DNA of 64,000 nucleotides from Dermacoccus abyssi (GTDB taxonomy: Bacteria; Actinomycetota; Actinomycetes; Actinomycetales; Dermatophilaceae), in the NCBI RefSeq assembly GCF_034541975.1, contig NZ_JAVYJM010000001.1; one strand, 5' to 3'. The translations under genes were made by a program, and so were the position numbers. This document shows, piece by piece, positions 14,785 through 22,768 of the stretch; position 1 is the stretch's first letter; each line of letters begins with the position of its first letter. The notes beneath the pieces were generated by a model. The model was given only the letters and a program-made list of their open reading frames with translations. It was not told where the DNA came from and searched no databases.

Positions 14785-15090
14785 GTGGACGATGATCGAC
14801 AGGTGGTCTTCTTTGATGGTTTCGACATGTCCACCGTCCCAGCGCGCGATGGAGTCCGGTTACGGGTGCGAACAGGGGGTGAGGGCCCCGCGGTTGTTCT
14901 ACTGCACGGCCATCCTCGAACGCACACCACATGGCATCTCGTCGCGCCGCTATTGGCCGCCGTCGGGATGAGCGTGGTGTGTCCCGACCTTCGGGGCTAT
15001 GGGCAGTCATCGACCCCCGAGCCTGACGCCGAGCACCACGTCTACAGCGACCGTGCGATGGCAGGCGACATCGCCAGTCTCATGCAACAG
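14785..15090 (+). pseudogene. Alpha/beta hydrolase, 5' part, split by a transposon
   Basis: The N-terminal part reads VFFDGFDMSTVPARDGVRLR, VVLLHGHPRTHTTWH and VVCPDLRGYGQSSTPEP, the start of the haloacetate dehalogenase/epoxide hydrolase group. It stops at MAGDIASLMQQ, where the transposon begins. The FDGF stretch is typical of the family start, which favours the GTG at 14785 over the ATG at 14827. The 3' part is at 17833-18414. Confidence 0.8.
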
Positions 15091-15110
15091 CGGTGTACTG
15101 ACCGGAGAGG

Positions 15111-15827
15111 TTAGTTGACCTGGGCTGGTTGGCGTCCGAAGTCGGTGGTGAGCCAGTCCTCGATGGACGTGTGGGGAAAGTCCGGCAGGTCGAAGTCGCG
15201 AGGTGCTGGCCGTGGGCTTGCGTCGTGGATGCGGTCGAGGCGGAACAAGCGCCAGTCGTCGCGCTTCGTGTCGAAGGCAACTAGGTACCAGATGCCGTTG
15301 CGCAGGACGTGTCGGTACGGGTGCACGAGGCGTTCGGTGACTTGGCCGTGCTGGTCGGTGTAGGTGAATTGCAGGTGCTGCTGCTGGGCGACGGCCTCGG
15401 CCAGCAGGCCGAGCAGGTGCCAGTCCGCGGTCTTGGCGGCGGGGGTGATCACCTGGGTCGCCAGGGCGGTCGCTGCAGCTCGGTGACGTAGGCGTGGTGG
15501 CAGGAGCTGTTCAAGTTTGGCCCGCACGGCCGCGGCGGCGGTGTCCGGGCTTCCGGCTTCCAGGATCAGAAGCCCCGTGACCAGGGAACAGACTTCGTCG
15601 GCATCGAGCAGCAGGGGCGGGATTTTGATGCTCGGCACCAGTCGGTAGGTGCCGCCCGGGCCGGGCGTGGAGCGGATGTCGTAACCGAGGGACCGCAAGC
15701 GGGAGATGTCCCGGCGAACGGTGCGCTCTGCGATGTCGAGGTGCCGTGCCAGCTCTGAAGCTGTCCAGGCGCGTTGGGTCTGTAACAGCGACAGCAATAC
15801 CAGGGCGCGTGAGGAGGGACTGTCCAT
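15111..15827 (-). CDS. WYL-domain (YafY-type) transcriptional regulator
   Basis: The 238-aa protein has an N-terminal winged helix (WTASELARHLDIAERTVRRD, then ISRLRSLGYDI) and a WYL domain (HLQFTYTDQHGQ; RNGIWYLVAFDTKRDDWRLF). The family mostly represses a divergent gene, here the NmrA-like gene 85 nt away. The last codons and TAA stop lie in the transposon's terminal repeat (ending QVN), so the C-terminus is probably shortened compared with 300-320-aa relatives. Confidence 0.85.
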   Translation of the reverse strand: MDSPSSRALVLLSLLQTQRAWTASELARHLDIAERTVRRDISRLRSLGYDIRSTPGPGGTYRLVPSIKIPPLLLDADEVCSLVTGLLILEAGSPDTAAAAVRAKLEQLLPPRLRHRAAATALATQVITPAAKTADWHLLGLLAEAVAQQQHLQFTYTDQHGQVTERLVHPYRHVLRNGIWYLVAFDTKRDDWRLFRLDRIHDASPRPAPRDFDLPDFPHTSIEDWLTTDFGRQPAQVN

Positions 15828-15912
15828 GCGGACATTCTCGAACGAGTTGAGGACCGGATGAGGCCGGATCTCTGGTTAGCGTCGTGGGCACGACCTCACG
15901 AAAGGACCCCGC

Positions 15913-16782
15913 ATGCGAATCGCGGTCACCACCCCGATGGGCCACGTCGGGCGACACGTCACAACAATGCTGATCCGAGCAGGAGTCAGGCCTCTGCTGC
16001 TGGCCCGCAGCCCCGAGAAGGTTCCCCAGACGGTGCGCAGCCATGCTGATGTGGTGCAGGCCGACTCCACCAACCCCGATCAGGTCACCGCCGCGACACA
16101 CGGCGTGGATGCTCTCTATTGGGTCGATCCCAGCGTTCTGTCAGCCGATCCCCTCGCGGATTACGCCGCGGCCACCCATGCGATGGTGGAGGCGGTCACC
16201 GCCAACCGGATCGGTCGCGTTGTGTTCCAGAGCAGTGTGGGTGCCGAGAAGCGCCATGGCGTCGGGGAAATCGACGGCCTCGCCGCTACCGAGGTCGCCC
16301 TGGACGGCCTCGACGTGGACGTCACCCACCTGCGCTGCGGGTACTTCTTCACCAACCTGCTTCTGGACGCCGAGGCCGTGCGGCAAGGAAGCGTCCAGAC
16401 GGTTCTGCCCCCAGATCACGCCTTCAGTTGGGTTGCTCCCCGCGACATCGCTGAGGTCGCCACCCTCAGGCTGCTGAACAGCGCGTGGTCCGGACACCGG
16501 ATCCAGGCGGTGCATGGTCCGCAGGACCTGTCCTGGCAGCAGGTGGCCGAGATCTTGAGTGTCCAGGTCGGCCACCCGGTGCGGGTCGAGCAGATCAGCG
16601 ACGAGGCCATGCGCGAGCAGTACCTGACCGCAGGGATGCCTCCTGCGATGGCCGATGCCGTTCTGGGAATGAGCACAGGGCTGCGCGATGACTTCGAACC
16701 TCAACAGCCACGATCCCTGGCCACGACGACGCCCACCACTCTGACCAGCTGGATCCACGACGAACTGCTCCCCGAGCTCTGA
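15913..16782 (+). CDS. NmrA-like NAD(P)-binding protein
   Basis: The 289-aa protein has an atypical SDR fold: VTTPMGHVGRHVTTMLI (glycine-rich nucleotide loop), RVVFQSSVGAE, LRCGYFFTNLLLD and a C-terminal half with WVAPRDIAEVATLRLL. These features match the NmrA/NAD(P)H azoreductase-like group, which sense or oxidise/reduce small molecules. It is divergent from the WYL regulator, and such pairs are commonly regulated by the neighbour. A hairpin at 16801-16832 ends the unit. Confidence 0.85.
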   Translation: MRIAVTTPMGHVGRHVTTMLIRAGVRPLLLARSPEKVPQTVRSHADVVQADSTNPDQVTAATHGVDALYWVDPSVLSADPLADYAAATHAMVEAVTANRIGRVVFQSSVGAEKRHGVGEIDGLAATEVALDGLDVDVTHLRCGYFFTNLLLDAEAVRQGSVQTVLPPDHAFSWVAPRDIAEVATLRLLNSAWSGHRIQAVHGPQDLSWQQVAEILSVQVGHPVRVEQISDEAMREQYLTAGMPPAMADAVLGMSTGLRDDFEPQQPRSLATTTPTTLTSWIHDELLPEL

Positions 16783-16800
16783 CCGAACAGAACATCTCCC

Positions 16801-16832
16801 GACGGGCGGCCTTCTTGCGGAGGCCGCCCGTC
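16801..16832 (+). terminator. Hairpin between passenger gene and transposase
   Basis: A perfect 12-bp stem, GACGGGCGGCCT with its reverse complement, and an 8-nt loop. It lies 18 nt after the NmrA-like stop and 17 nt before the transposase start. It probably insulates the transposase from passenger transcription. A similar hairpin precedes the truncated transposase at 28937. Confidence 0.75.
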
Positions 16833-16849
16833 TCTCATGAGGAGTGCCC

Positions 16850-17836
16850 ATGTCCCACCCCAACGCAGCCCTGACTCCGCGCCACCGCCTGATCGTCGGC
16901 CGCCTCGTCGTAGACGAGGGATGGACGGTCAGCGAGGTCGCCGCCCGGTTCCAGGTCTCCTGGCCAACCGTGAAGCGCTGGGCAGACCGCTACCGCGCCG
17001 GCCTGCCCATGCAGGACCGCAGCTCCCGCCCCTACCGGTCGCCAAACAAGACGAGTAGGAAGATCACCAGGCGCTGCATCACTCTGAGACTGCGCCTGAG
17101 GGAGGGGCCGGTGCAGTTGGCCTGCCGGCTGGGAATCGCTCCCTCGACCGTCCACCGCATCCTGCGCAACGCCCGCCTGAACCGGCTCTCGCATGTCGAC
17201 CGGGCGACCGGAGAGCCGATTCGGCGCTACGAGCACGACCACCCAGGCGCGATGCTTCATGTCGATGTGAAGAAGCTCGGAAACATCCCCGACGGCGGAG
17301 GCTGGCGCTATGTTGGCCGCCAGCAGGGCCAGAAGAACCGCGCCTCGACACCGGGCAAGCCCAGGAACAGGTACAGCGACCCGTTGATGGGCAAGGCCTA
17401 CGTCCACACCGTCATTGACGATCACACCCGCGTGGCCTATGCCGAGATCCACGATGATGAGACCGCTCCGACCGCCACCGCTGTGCTGGTCCGAGCCGTT
17501 GAGTGGTTCAACCAGCGGGGCGTCACCGTCGAACGAGTCCTGTCAGACAACGGCGGTGCCTACCGATCACATCTGTGGCGCGAGACCTGCGCCGAACTCG
17601 GCATCACGCACAAGCGCACTCGGCCGTATCGTCCGCAGACCAACGGGAAGGTCGAGCGCTTCCACCGGACCATGGCCGACGGCTGGGCTTACGCCCGCTG
17701 CTACACCTCCGAGACAGAGCGCCGCGACGCCCTCCAGGCGTGGCTACATCACTACAACCAGCACCGGCCTCACACGGCGTGCGGGAACCAGCCGCCGTTC
17801 TCACGATTGATCAACGTCTCCGGTCAGTACAGCTAG
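16850..17836 (+). CDS. IS481 family transposase
   Basis: The 328-aa protein begins MSHPNAALTPRHRL, has two N-terminal HTH segments (WTVSEVAARFQVSWPTVKRW) and a DDE core: GAMLHVDVKKLG (D), RVLSDNGGAYRSH (D) and RPQTNGKVERFHRTM (E). GAGGAG lies just upstream of the ATG at 16850. The last eight residues, INVSGQYS, and the stop are encoded by the terminal repeat. It appears intact and could mobilise the other elements with these ends. Confidence 0.92.
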   Translation: MSHPNAALTPRHRLIVGRLVVDEGWTVSEVAARFQVSWPTVKRWADRYRAGLPMQDRSSRPYRSPNKTSRKITRRCITLRLRLREGPVQLACRLGIAPSTVHRILRNARLNRLSHVDRATGEPIRRYEHDHPGAMLHVDVKKLGNIPDGGGWRYVGRQQGQKNRASTPGKPRNRYSDPLMGKAYVHTVIDDHTRVAYAEIHDDETAPTATAVLVRAVEWFNQRGVTVERVLSDNGGAYRSHLWRETCAELGITHKRTRPYRPQTNGKVERFHRTMADGWAYARCYTSETERRDALQAWLHHYNQHRPHTACGNQPPFSRLINVSGQYS

Positions 17837-18414
17837 GGCATGAACGCTTCAGCGTCGTCGGCCACGACCGGGGCAGCTACGTCGCCTACCGCACGGCACT
17901 CGATCACCCCGGGCAGGTGGAGAAACTTGCCGTCCTCGACTGTGTCCCCATCGTGGAGGCGCTCGAGCACGCGGATGCTCGCTTCGCCGAATTGTGGTGG
18001 CACTGGTTCTTCTTCGCCACCGAGCAAGCTGAACGTGTGATCACCGCAGACCCGATGGCCTGGTATCGCCCTGATGCTCGGCGCATGGGGCAAGAGAACT
18101 ACGACGACATGGTCGCCGCTATCAGTAGCCCCGCAACTGTGCGGGCCATGCTCGAGGACTACCGCGCCGGCCTGCACGTCGACCGCGGCCATGACGAAGC
18201 TGACCGTGACGCCGGCCGACGCATCGCGTGCCCCACCCTCGTCGCCTGGTCACGCGACGACGACATGGAAGACCTCTACGCAGACCCAGGTGCTATCTGG
18301 GAGTCCTGGTGTGAGCAGTCACCTCGAACGGCCGTGATCGAGTCGGGCCACCACATGGCTGAAGAGAACCCGCATCAGCTCGCATCGGTGTTGGGCTCGT
18401 TCCTGCTGGTGTAG
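17833..18414 (+). pseudogene. Alpha/beta hydrolase, 3' part
   Basis: The frame continues LGHERFSVVGHDRGSYVAYR with the nucleophile aspartate in GHDRG, then LAVLDCVPIVEALEHAD, the acid-residue region CPTLVAWSRDDDMEDLY, and the catalytic histidine in IESGHHMAEENPHQLA. This places the enzyme in the haloacetate dehalogenase/epoxide hydrolase group. Joined to 14785-15090 the gene would be full length. Its TAG stop (18412-18414) lies in the palindrome at 18411. Confidence 0.8.
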
Positions 18415-18435
18415 CTCAAACGACCGTTTACGCAC
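18411..18435. repeat. Array palindrome
   Basis: GTAGCTCAAACG, AC, CGTTTACGCAC: left half of the GTAGCTC type, right half diverged. It supplies the stop of the split hydrolase and lies 16 nt before the IS256 end. Confidence 0.7.
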
Positions 18436-18451
18436 GTGTCAGGGAGGTCAA

Positions 18452-19861
18452 GTCCCGGGTAGTGGTGTAGCGGAGCGTGCCCCTTCGTGATGGTTCAGGC
18501 GGTCAGTGCGGGCAGGTTGTCGGCTCCGATCTCGGGTTCGGTGGTGGACACGATGTTGAGGCGGCAGCGGGCCAGGACCTCGAGCCCGAGGTAGCGCCGT
18601 CCTTCGGCCCACTCGTCGGTTTGCTCGGCCAGCACGGCACCGACCAGGCGCACGATCGCGGCGCGGTTGGGGAAGATCCCTACGGAGTCGGTCCGGCGAC
18701 GGATCTCGCGGTTGAGGCGCTCCGCGGGATTGTTCGACCAGATCTGGGTCCACACGTCCTTGGGGAAGGCAGTGAAGGCGAGGATGTCGGCGCGGGCGGC
18801 GTCGAGGTGCTCGTGGACGGCGGGCAGCTTCTCCTGCACGTAGTCCAGGAGACGGTCGAACTGCGCCTGGACCGCGCCGGAGTCGGGCTGGTCGTACACC
18901 GAGTGCAGCATCGCCTTGACCGCCGGCCACATGCTCTTGGGCGTCACGCTCATGAGGTTGGCGGCGTAGTGCGTGCGGCAGCGCTGCCAGGCCGCGCCGG
19001 GCAGGTTGGCCGCGATGGCCTCGACCAGGCCTGCGTGAGCGTCACTGGTGACCAGCCGCACCCCGGTCAGCCCGCGTGCGGTCAGGTCGGCGAAGAACTC
19101 GTTCCACGCCGACCCTGTCTCGCTGGTGGCCACGCGCAGCCCCAAGACCTCGCGGTGCCCGTCGCCGTTGACGCCCACAGCGATCAGCGCGACGGCGTTG
19201 ATCACCCGTCCACCCTCACGGACCTTCATCGTCAGCGCGTCCGCGGACACGAACGTGAACGGCCCAACCTCAGCCAGCGGGCGGTGGCGGAAGTCCTCGA
19301 CGATCTGGTCCAGGTCACTCGCCATCCGAGACACCTGGGACTTCGACAACGAGTCGATCCCCAGCTGACGCACGAGTTTGTCCATGCGGCGAGTGGACAC
19401 GCCAGCGAGGTAGCAGTCCGCGACCACCGTGATCAGGGCGGACTCGGCACGCTTGCGGCGTTCAAGGAGCCACTCGGGGAAGTAGGTCCCGCTGCGCAGC
19501 TTCGGGATCGCGACGTCCACGGTCCCGACGCGGGTATCGAGGTCGCGGTGGCGGTAGCCGTTGCGCTGCGTCGTGCGCGTCGCGCTGGGGCGTCCGTACT
19601 CGGCTCCGACCACGGCATCGGCATCCGCGGAAAGCAACGCGTTGATCATGGTCTGCAGCAGGCTGCGCATCATGTCCGGGCTGGCTTCGGACAGGGCTTC
19701 ACCCAGAAGGCCGGCAGGGTCGACAATGTGTGGTGCGGTCATCGTGATGACTCCGTTCGAGAGTGCTGTGAGAGGTTCGCTCGAAGGATCACGCGGTGGC
19801 CGCACCCCTGTCCACTACCGGGACCAGGTCAGCGACCGCGCTACACCACTATCGGGGACTC
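18452..19861 (-). mobile_element. IS256 family insertion sequence
   Basis: The ends GTCCCGGGTAGTGGTGTAG (from 18453) and the inverted relative at 19841-19861 flank one intact transposase. The element is about 1.4 kb. No perfect 8-9 bp target duplication is visible; TCAA occurs at both flanks. Confidence 0.85.
18495..19742 (-). CDS. IS256 family (Mutator-type) transposase
   Basis: The 415-aa protein has the IS256 hallmarks: RNGYRHRDLDTRVGTVDV, IPKLRSGTYFPEWLLERRKR, the first catalytic D in FVSADALTMKVREGG, LVTSDAHAGLVEAI (second D), QRCRTHYAANL and WSNNPAERLNREIRRRTDSV (E). It appears intact. The ATG at 19742 (MTAPHIVDP) is preferred over the longer reading at 19805, which would translate the end of the element. 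Confidence 0.92.
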   Translation of the reverse strand: MTAPHIVDPAGLLGEALSEASPDMMRSLLQTMINALLSADADAVVGAEYGRPSATRTTQRNGYRHRDLDTRVGTVDVAIPKLRSGTYFPEWLLERRKRAESALITVVADCYLAGVSTRRMDKLVRQLGIDSLSKSQVSRMASDLDQIVEDFRHRPLAEVGPFTFVSADALTMKVREGGRVINAVALIAVGVNGDGHREVLGLRVATSETGSAWNEFFADLTARGLTGVRLVTSDAHAGLVEAIAANLPGAAWQRCRTHYAANLMSVTPKSMWPAVKAMLHSVYDQPDSGAVQAQFDRLLDYVQEKLPAVHEHLDAARADILAFTAFPKDVWTQIWSNNPAERLNREIRRRTDSVGIFPNRAAIVRLVGAVLAEQTDEWAEGRRYLGLEVLARCRLNIVSTTEPEIGADNLPALTA

Positions 19862-19959
19862 AACTGGCCGGTAAGAGTTGGCGGCAAGCGTTGACATGAC
19901 TCTCTTCGATCTCACTGACGCGATCTGCCCAGCCTAACCACGCGCCCAGCGACAATTCG

Positions 19960-19985
19960 GTAGCTCAAACGAAGTTTTTTGCAAC
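19960..19985. repeat. Array palindrome, left half exact
   Basis: GTAGCTCAAACG, then AAGTTTTTTGCAAC. It lies in the 323-nt gene-free stretch between IS256 and the TPR-like gene, which otherwise holds only module B. Confidence 0.6.
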
Positions 19986-20096
19986 AGCCGAGTACTGCGG
20001 CTGACCGATCGGTGTAGAGCCGCCGGCCCTAGCGCTCGAGTATGCCAATAGGGCCACCCCTAGATTCCGCATCTCCGAAAGTGTGCATCTGAGGGT

Positions 20097-20189
20097 GTGA
20101 GTGCCAACGGTAATTGGCGCGATTCTTGCAGTGCAGTATGACGGGGCTGCCTTCGACGGGGTGCCGCAGCAACGACCGTTTCAGCTACC
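20097..20189. repeat. Array module, copy B (related to 1564-1656)
   Basis: The start GTGAGTGCCAACGGTAATTG nearly repeats 1564 onward (26 of 29 columns), and the copy ends in the palindrome at 20163-20188. Here the downstream gene is convergent rather than co-directional, so the module is not simply the GNAT promoter. Confidence 0.55.
20163..20188. repeat. Array palindrome ending module B
   Basis: GCCGCAGCAACG faces CGTTTCAGCTAC across AC. The TAG stop of the reverse-strand gene (20185-20187) lies in the right half. Confidence 0.6.
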
Positions 20190-20634
20190 TCTCCGCCTTC
20201 GTCGCCTCGACGCGCGCTTGGAGGCGACGAACACCGTCACGGATCATCGCGCCGTATCCCTGCTCGGGTAGTAGTGCGACAGACTGCTGTGCTCGTGCAA
20301 CCTGATCTTTGGCGTCTTGGACGCGCCCAGCGCGCAGGTAATCGTCACCGAGGTTGAGGTGCAGGCTCGGAGCGAAGCCCGCTGTCGAGGAAACTCCGAT
20401 GGCTGCGAGGTCATCGTCGCGGAGGTGTGCGAACTCTGTCAGGGCTTGTTCGTCCCAGCGGGTCTCACTCTCAAGATCCTCCTGCTGGTCGGCCAGGTAG
20501 TGCGCCAGCACGCACCGTTGGGCATGGTCTTGTTCGACCATCTCATCCCAGCACTTTTCGAGAGCCGCCTTAGCTGTCCCGCTCCGACCGTTGACCGCTT
20601 GACCGACTGCTTCGAGGACAGGTTCCCAGTTCAT
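20185..20634 (-). CDS. Hypothetical helical, TPR-like protein (149 aa)
   Basis: No family is certain. The protein is all helical, with repeated patterns of the tetratricopeptide kind, for example CVLAHYLADQQEDLESETRW and LHLNLGDDYLRAGRVQDAKD. Similar small TPR-like proteins are common hypothetical genes in actinobacteria. It is acidic, without membrane segments. Its stop codon is provided by the palindrome at 20163-20188. Confidence 0.6.
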   Translation of the reverse strand: MNWEPVLEAVGQAVNGRSGTAKAALEKCWDEMVEQDHAQRCVLAHYLADQQEDLESETRWDEQALTEFAHLRDDDLAAIGVSSTAGFAPSLHLNLGDDYLRAGRVQDAKDQVARAQQSVALLPEQGYGAMIRDGVRRLQARVEATKAER

Positions 20635-20677
20635 GCCTCCACGTTAGACGTGAGGGCGGACACGCCCAGGGGTGCTT

Positions 20678-20706
20678 GTAACTCAAACGAAGAATCTTGC
20701 TAGCGC
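20678..20706. repeat. Array palindrome, last copy found
   Basis: GTAACTCAAACG, followed by a poor right half (TTGCTAGC). It lies 43 nt upstream of the TPR-like gene and marks the right end of the array; I find no clear copy beyond it. Confidence 0.5.
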
Positions 20707-20719
20707 ATGGCCGAGCGCG

Positions 20720-21030
20720 CGAACGACAGCATCGCGAGGCCTGCGTTTCCTTGAAGTACGCGATCATGCGGCCCTTGTAGAACAGGTTGTCGAGGGTGTC
20801 GTGCAGCGACTCTGCGTCGGGGCGTCGGTGGTAGACGGCTTCGTACTCGGGGGTTCCTTTCGGGAAGGGCTGGAGGTGTTCGGGCAGGTTGAACTTGGCG
20901 GTGACGTCTTCGAGGGTTTGGTCGAGCCGTTCGCGGTGGAGGAGGCCGCTGGGCAGGGCGTAATCCGCGTACCAGCGGAAGGTGGCGTCAGCGCGCTTAT
21001 GATCGGAACCAGGCAAGATCACATGCCGCC
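20720..21030 (-). pseudogene. C-terminal transposase-like fragment
   Basis: The reverse strand encodes DATFRWYADYALPSGLLHRE, then a run ending EYEAVYHRRPDAESLHDTLD and LFYKGRMIAYFKETQ, after which the frame is lost. The RRPDAES...N..FY arrangement resembles the C-terminal catalytic region of some transposases. There is no intact start or end. The identification is weak. Confidence 0.35.
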
Positions 21031-21136
21031 GCGCATGCACGGAACGAACGTAGGGCGCGGAGGGTGGGGGCACGCGTTTTCAGAGACACCGTGGCCGGTG
21101 TCAGTGGGGCCACCGCCATCCACTCAGGAGGTCTGC

Positions 21137-21946
21137 ATGGCGGTAACCGCAAGGCGGGCAGCAGCATGTGCCCTTACGTTGGCGCTGGCCGCCGGCTGCT
21201 CGTCCCAATCCGGCGACCAGCGCGTAGTCAGCCAGCGGTTGCTCAAAGACTTGACAGGCCAGGGCGGCGGCGTCGCCGGGTGGGCTACGGCTGACTTGAA
21301 GAAACTCTCCACGCCGAGCCAGCAAGTCCGCGAGACGCTGAAGAACAGCAACACTGTCTATCGGGTGATCGAGGTCACCCCCGACGCGGCCCTACTCGCC
21401 TTCTGGCGCACTGCGCCGCCCGGACCAGAGCCCTTCAGTCGCAACAAGGTCGCGCTGGGCAGGACATGTGTGCGTGTCCAGAAGACCAATGGCGAACCCA
21501 CCGTCGTCGCAGCGGACTGCCCAGGCGAGCTGGCCGATGAAATACCTTCGAGTGACATCGGCGTATGGGGGCGGGACGCCGAGGCTGTGGAAGTCTGCGC
21601 GATAGTTGCCGCTGCAATATCGGACGAAGTACGGTGGACACTTTTCCGCAACGACGATGCCACAGAACCCCGCACACAGGTCCGCAACACAGGCTCGATC
21701 ACTGCCGCCATCGAGAAAGCTAATCTGCCCTCTCCTCAGGGACCGACGTCAGCAAAGATCACTGTCGAGCGCGTTCAGCGGGTCGGGTCGATAGTCACGG
21801 TCCATGTCCGGGTTGACGGTACGGCTATCGATGCCACCGACACTGCTCGAACCGTCACGGCGATCCGGCGATATATCGTTCGCGCTGACCTCTCTATCCA
21901 CTCGGCCAACGGTCATCAGAATTGGGTGCCTGTCAGCGAAGAGTAA
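21137..21946 (+). CDS. Secreted lipoprotein of unknown function
   Basis: The 269-aa protein has a clear lipoprotein signal (MAVTARRAAACALTLALAAG, then C at the lipobox) and a mature domain with several cysteines (RTCVRVQ, ADCPGE, EVCAIV). No known domain is recognised. CAGGAGG lies 6 nt before the ATG at 21137. It precedes a VanY-like lipoprotein and lies in the cell-wall block, so a role at the envelope is plausible but not shown. Confidence 0.75.
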   Translation: MAVTARRAAACALTLALAAGCSSQSGDQRVVSQRLLKDLTGQGGGVAGWATADLKKLSTPSQQVRETLKNSNTVYRVIEVTPDAALLAFWRTAPPGPEPFSRNKVALGRTCVRVQKTNGEPTVVAADCPGELADEIPSSDIGVWGRDAEAVEVCAIVAAAISDEVRWTLFRNDDATEPRTQVRNTGSITAAIEKANLPSPQGPTSAKITVERVQRVGSIVTVHVRVDGTAIDATDTARTVTAIRRYIVRADLSIHSANGHQNWVPVSEE

Positions 21947-22002
21947 CCACCACCCGCACACGCCCCCGGCGCCCCACTCTTAACTTACTCGGAGAGTTGA
22001 TC

Positions 22003-22633
22003 GTGGAATCCCTTGCTCAACGATTCATAGGAATGCCCCTGTGCTTAACTTCCGGAGTATTCACCCTGGGCGCGTGTCACACTGCGCCACCAGGGTCCCC
22101 ACCAACCACCACTCCCCTGGGCCACGTCCCATGTCACCGCGCCCAGCTCTCCGTCACCCCGTGAAAAGTCAACCCCGACACGCACACCAGCGTCCGCCGC
22201 ACCCGGCTTCACATCCGAACTACGCTCAGCTTGGGCGAGAGCCTCACAGGATGCGCAGGCGGAGGGGTTCACCCTGCGGATCACTTCTGGCTATCGCACT
22301 TTTAATCAGCAGCAGAGCCTCTGGCAGGAGGCCATCAAGAGATACGGGAGTCCCGAGCGGGCTGCGGCTTGGGTTTTACCGCCTGCCAAGTCGCAGCATG
22401 TGCAAGGGATCGCCGTCGACGTCGATCACGCCACAGCTCAGTGGCTCAACATCCACGGGGCGCGTTACAAACTCTGCCAGTCCTATCTAAACGAGTGGTG
22501 GCACTTCGCCTACCGGAGCGACGCCGGAAGGACATGCCCCGTCCCGCAATCCAACGCGCTAACCTCGTCAAAATTGAATTCCACGCAAAGTCCGGGGCCT
22601 GCGAGATCAGGCACGAAAGATCGACGCGAGTGA
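22003..22633 (+). pseudogene. VanY-like D,D-carboxypeptidase lipoprotein with a frameshift
   Basis: From GTG 22003 (GGAGAG upstream) the frame gives a signal peptide and lipobox, FTLGACHTAPP, then ends at 22164. From about 22150 another frame gives a full VanY catalytic domain: ITSGYRTFNQQQSLWQEA, the zinc motif SQHVQGIAVDVD and EWWHFAYRSD. A single +1/-1 shift would join them. VanY enzymes remove the terminal D-alanine from peptidoglycan precursors. Either the gene is recently inactivated or there is a sequencing error. Confidence 0.7.
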
Positions 22634-22768
22634 CACCTCAACGGGGATGTCAGCGCGGTCGCTTCTCCTGCCTGAGAAGAGAGCGTTGTACGTACCGGAA
22701 TCCGGCTGCTACAGGCTGCGGGAGAATCCCACGTACAGGCCTGCCCGGTACTACGCACGCAAATCAGG

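Larger units (their letters stand above)
15094..17832 (+). mobile_element. IS481-ended transposon carrying a regulator and an oxidoreductase gene
   Basis: The left end TGTACTGACCGGAGAGG (15094) and the right end at 17809-17831 are inverted relatives. Between them lie a WYL regulator (reverse), an NmrA-like gene (forward), a hairpin terminator and one IS481-type transposase. No second left-type end is seen next to the transposase, so the whole 2.7 kb appears to be one unit. The right flank is CTAGG; the left flank is C--GG, perhaps a decayed duplication. The flanking hydrolase halves join in frame. Confidence 0.75.

Noticed and set aside
16850..17836. Plain 1.1-kb IS481 with unrelated neighbours
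   Set aside because: No left-type terminal repeat is visible at the transposase start; the only matching left end is at 15094, outside the passenger genes.
18477..19874. 465-codon forward ORF across IS256
   Set aside because: Shadow of the intact IS256 transposase.
367..20706. Array palindromes as integron attC sites
   Set aside because: They are short tight dyads without the GTTRRRY/RYYYAAC core pair and spacers of attC, and no integron integrase is in the window. The analogy is kept but not the name.
367..20706. Array palindromes as CRISPR repeats
   Set aside because: Spacing is irregular (hundreds to thousands of bases), with genes between copies and no cas genes.
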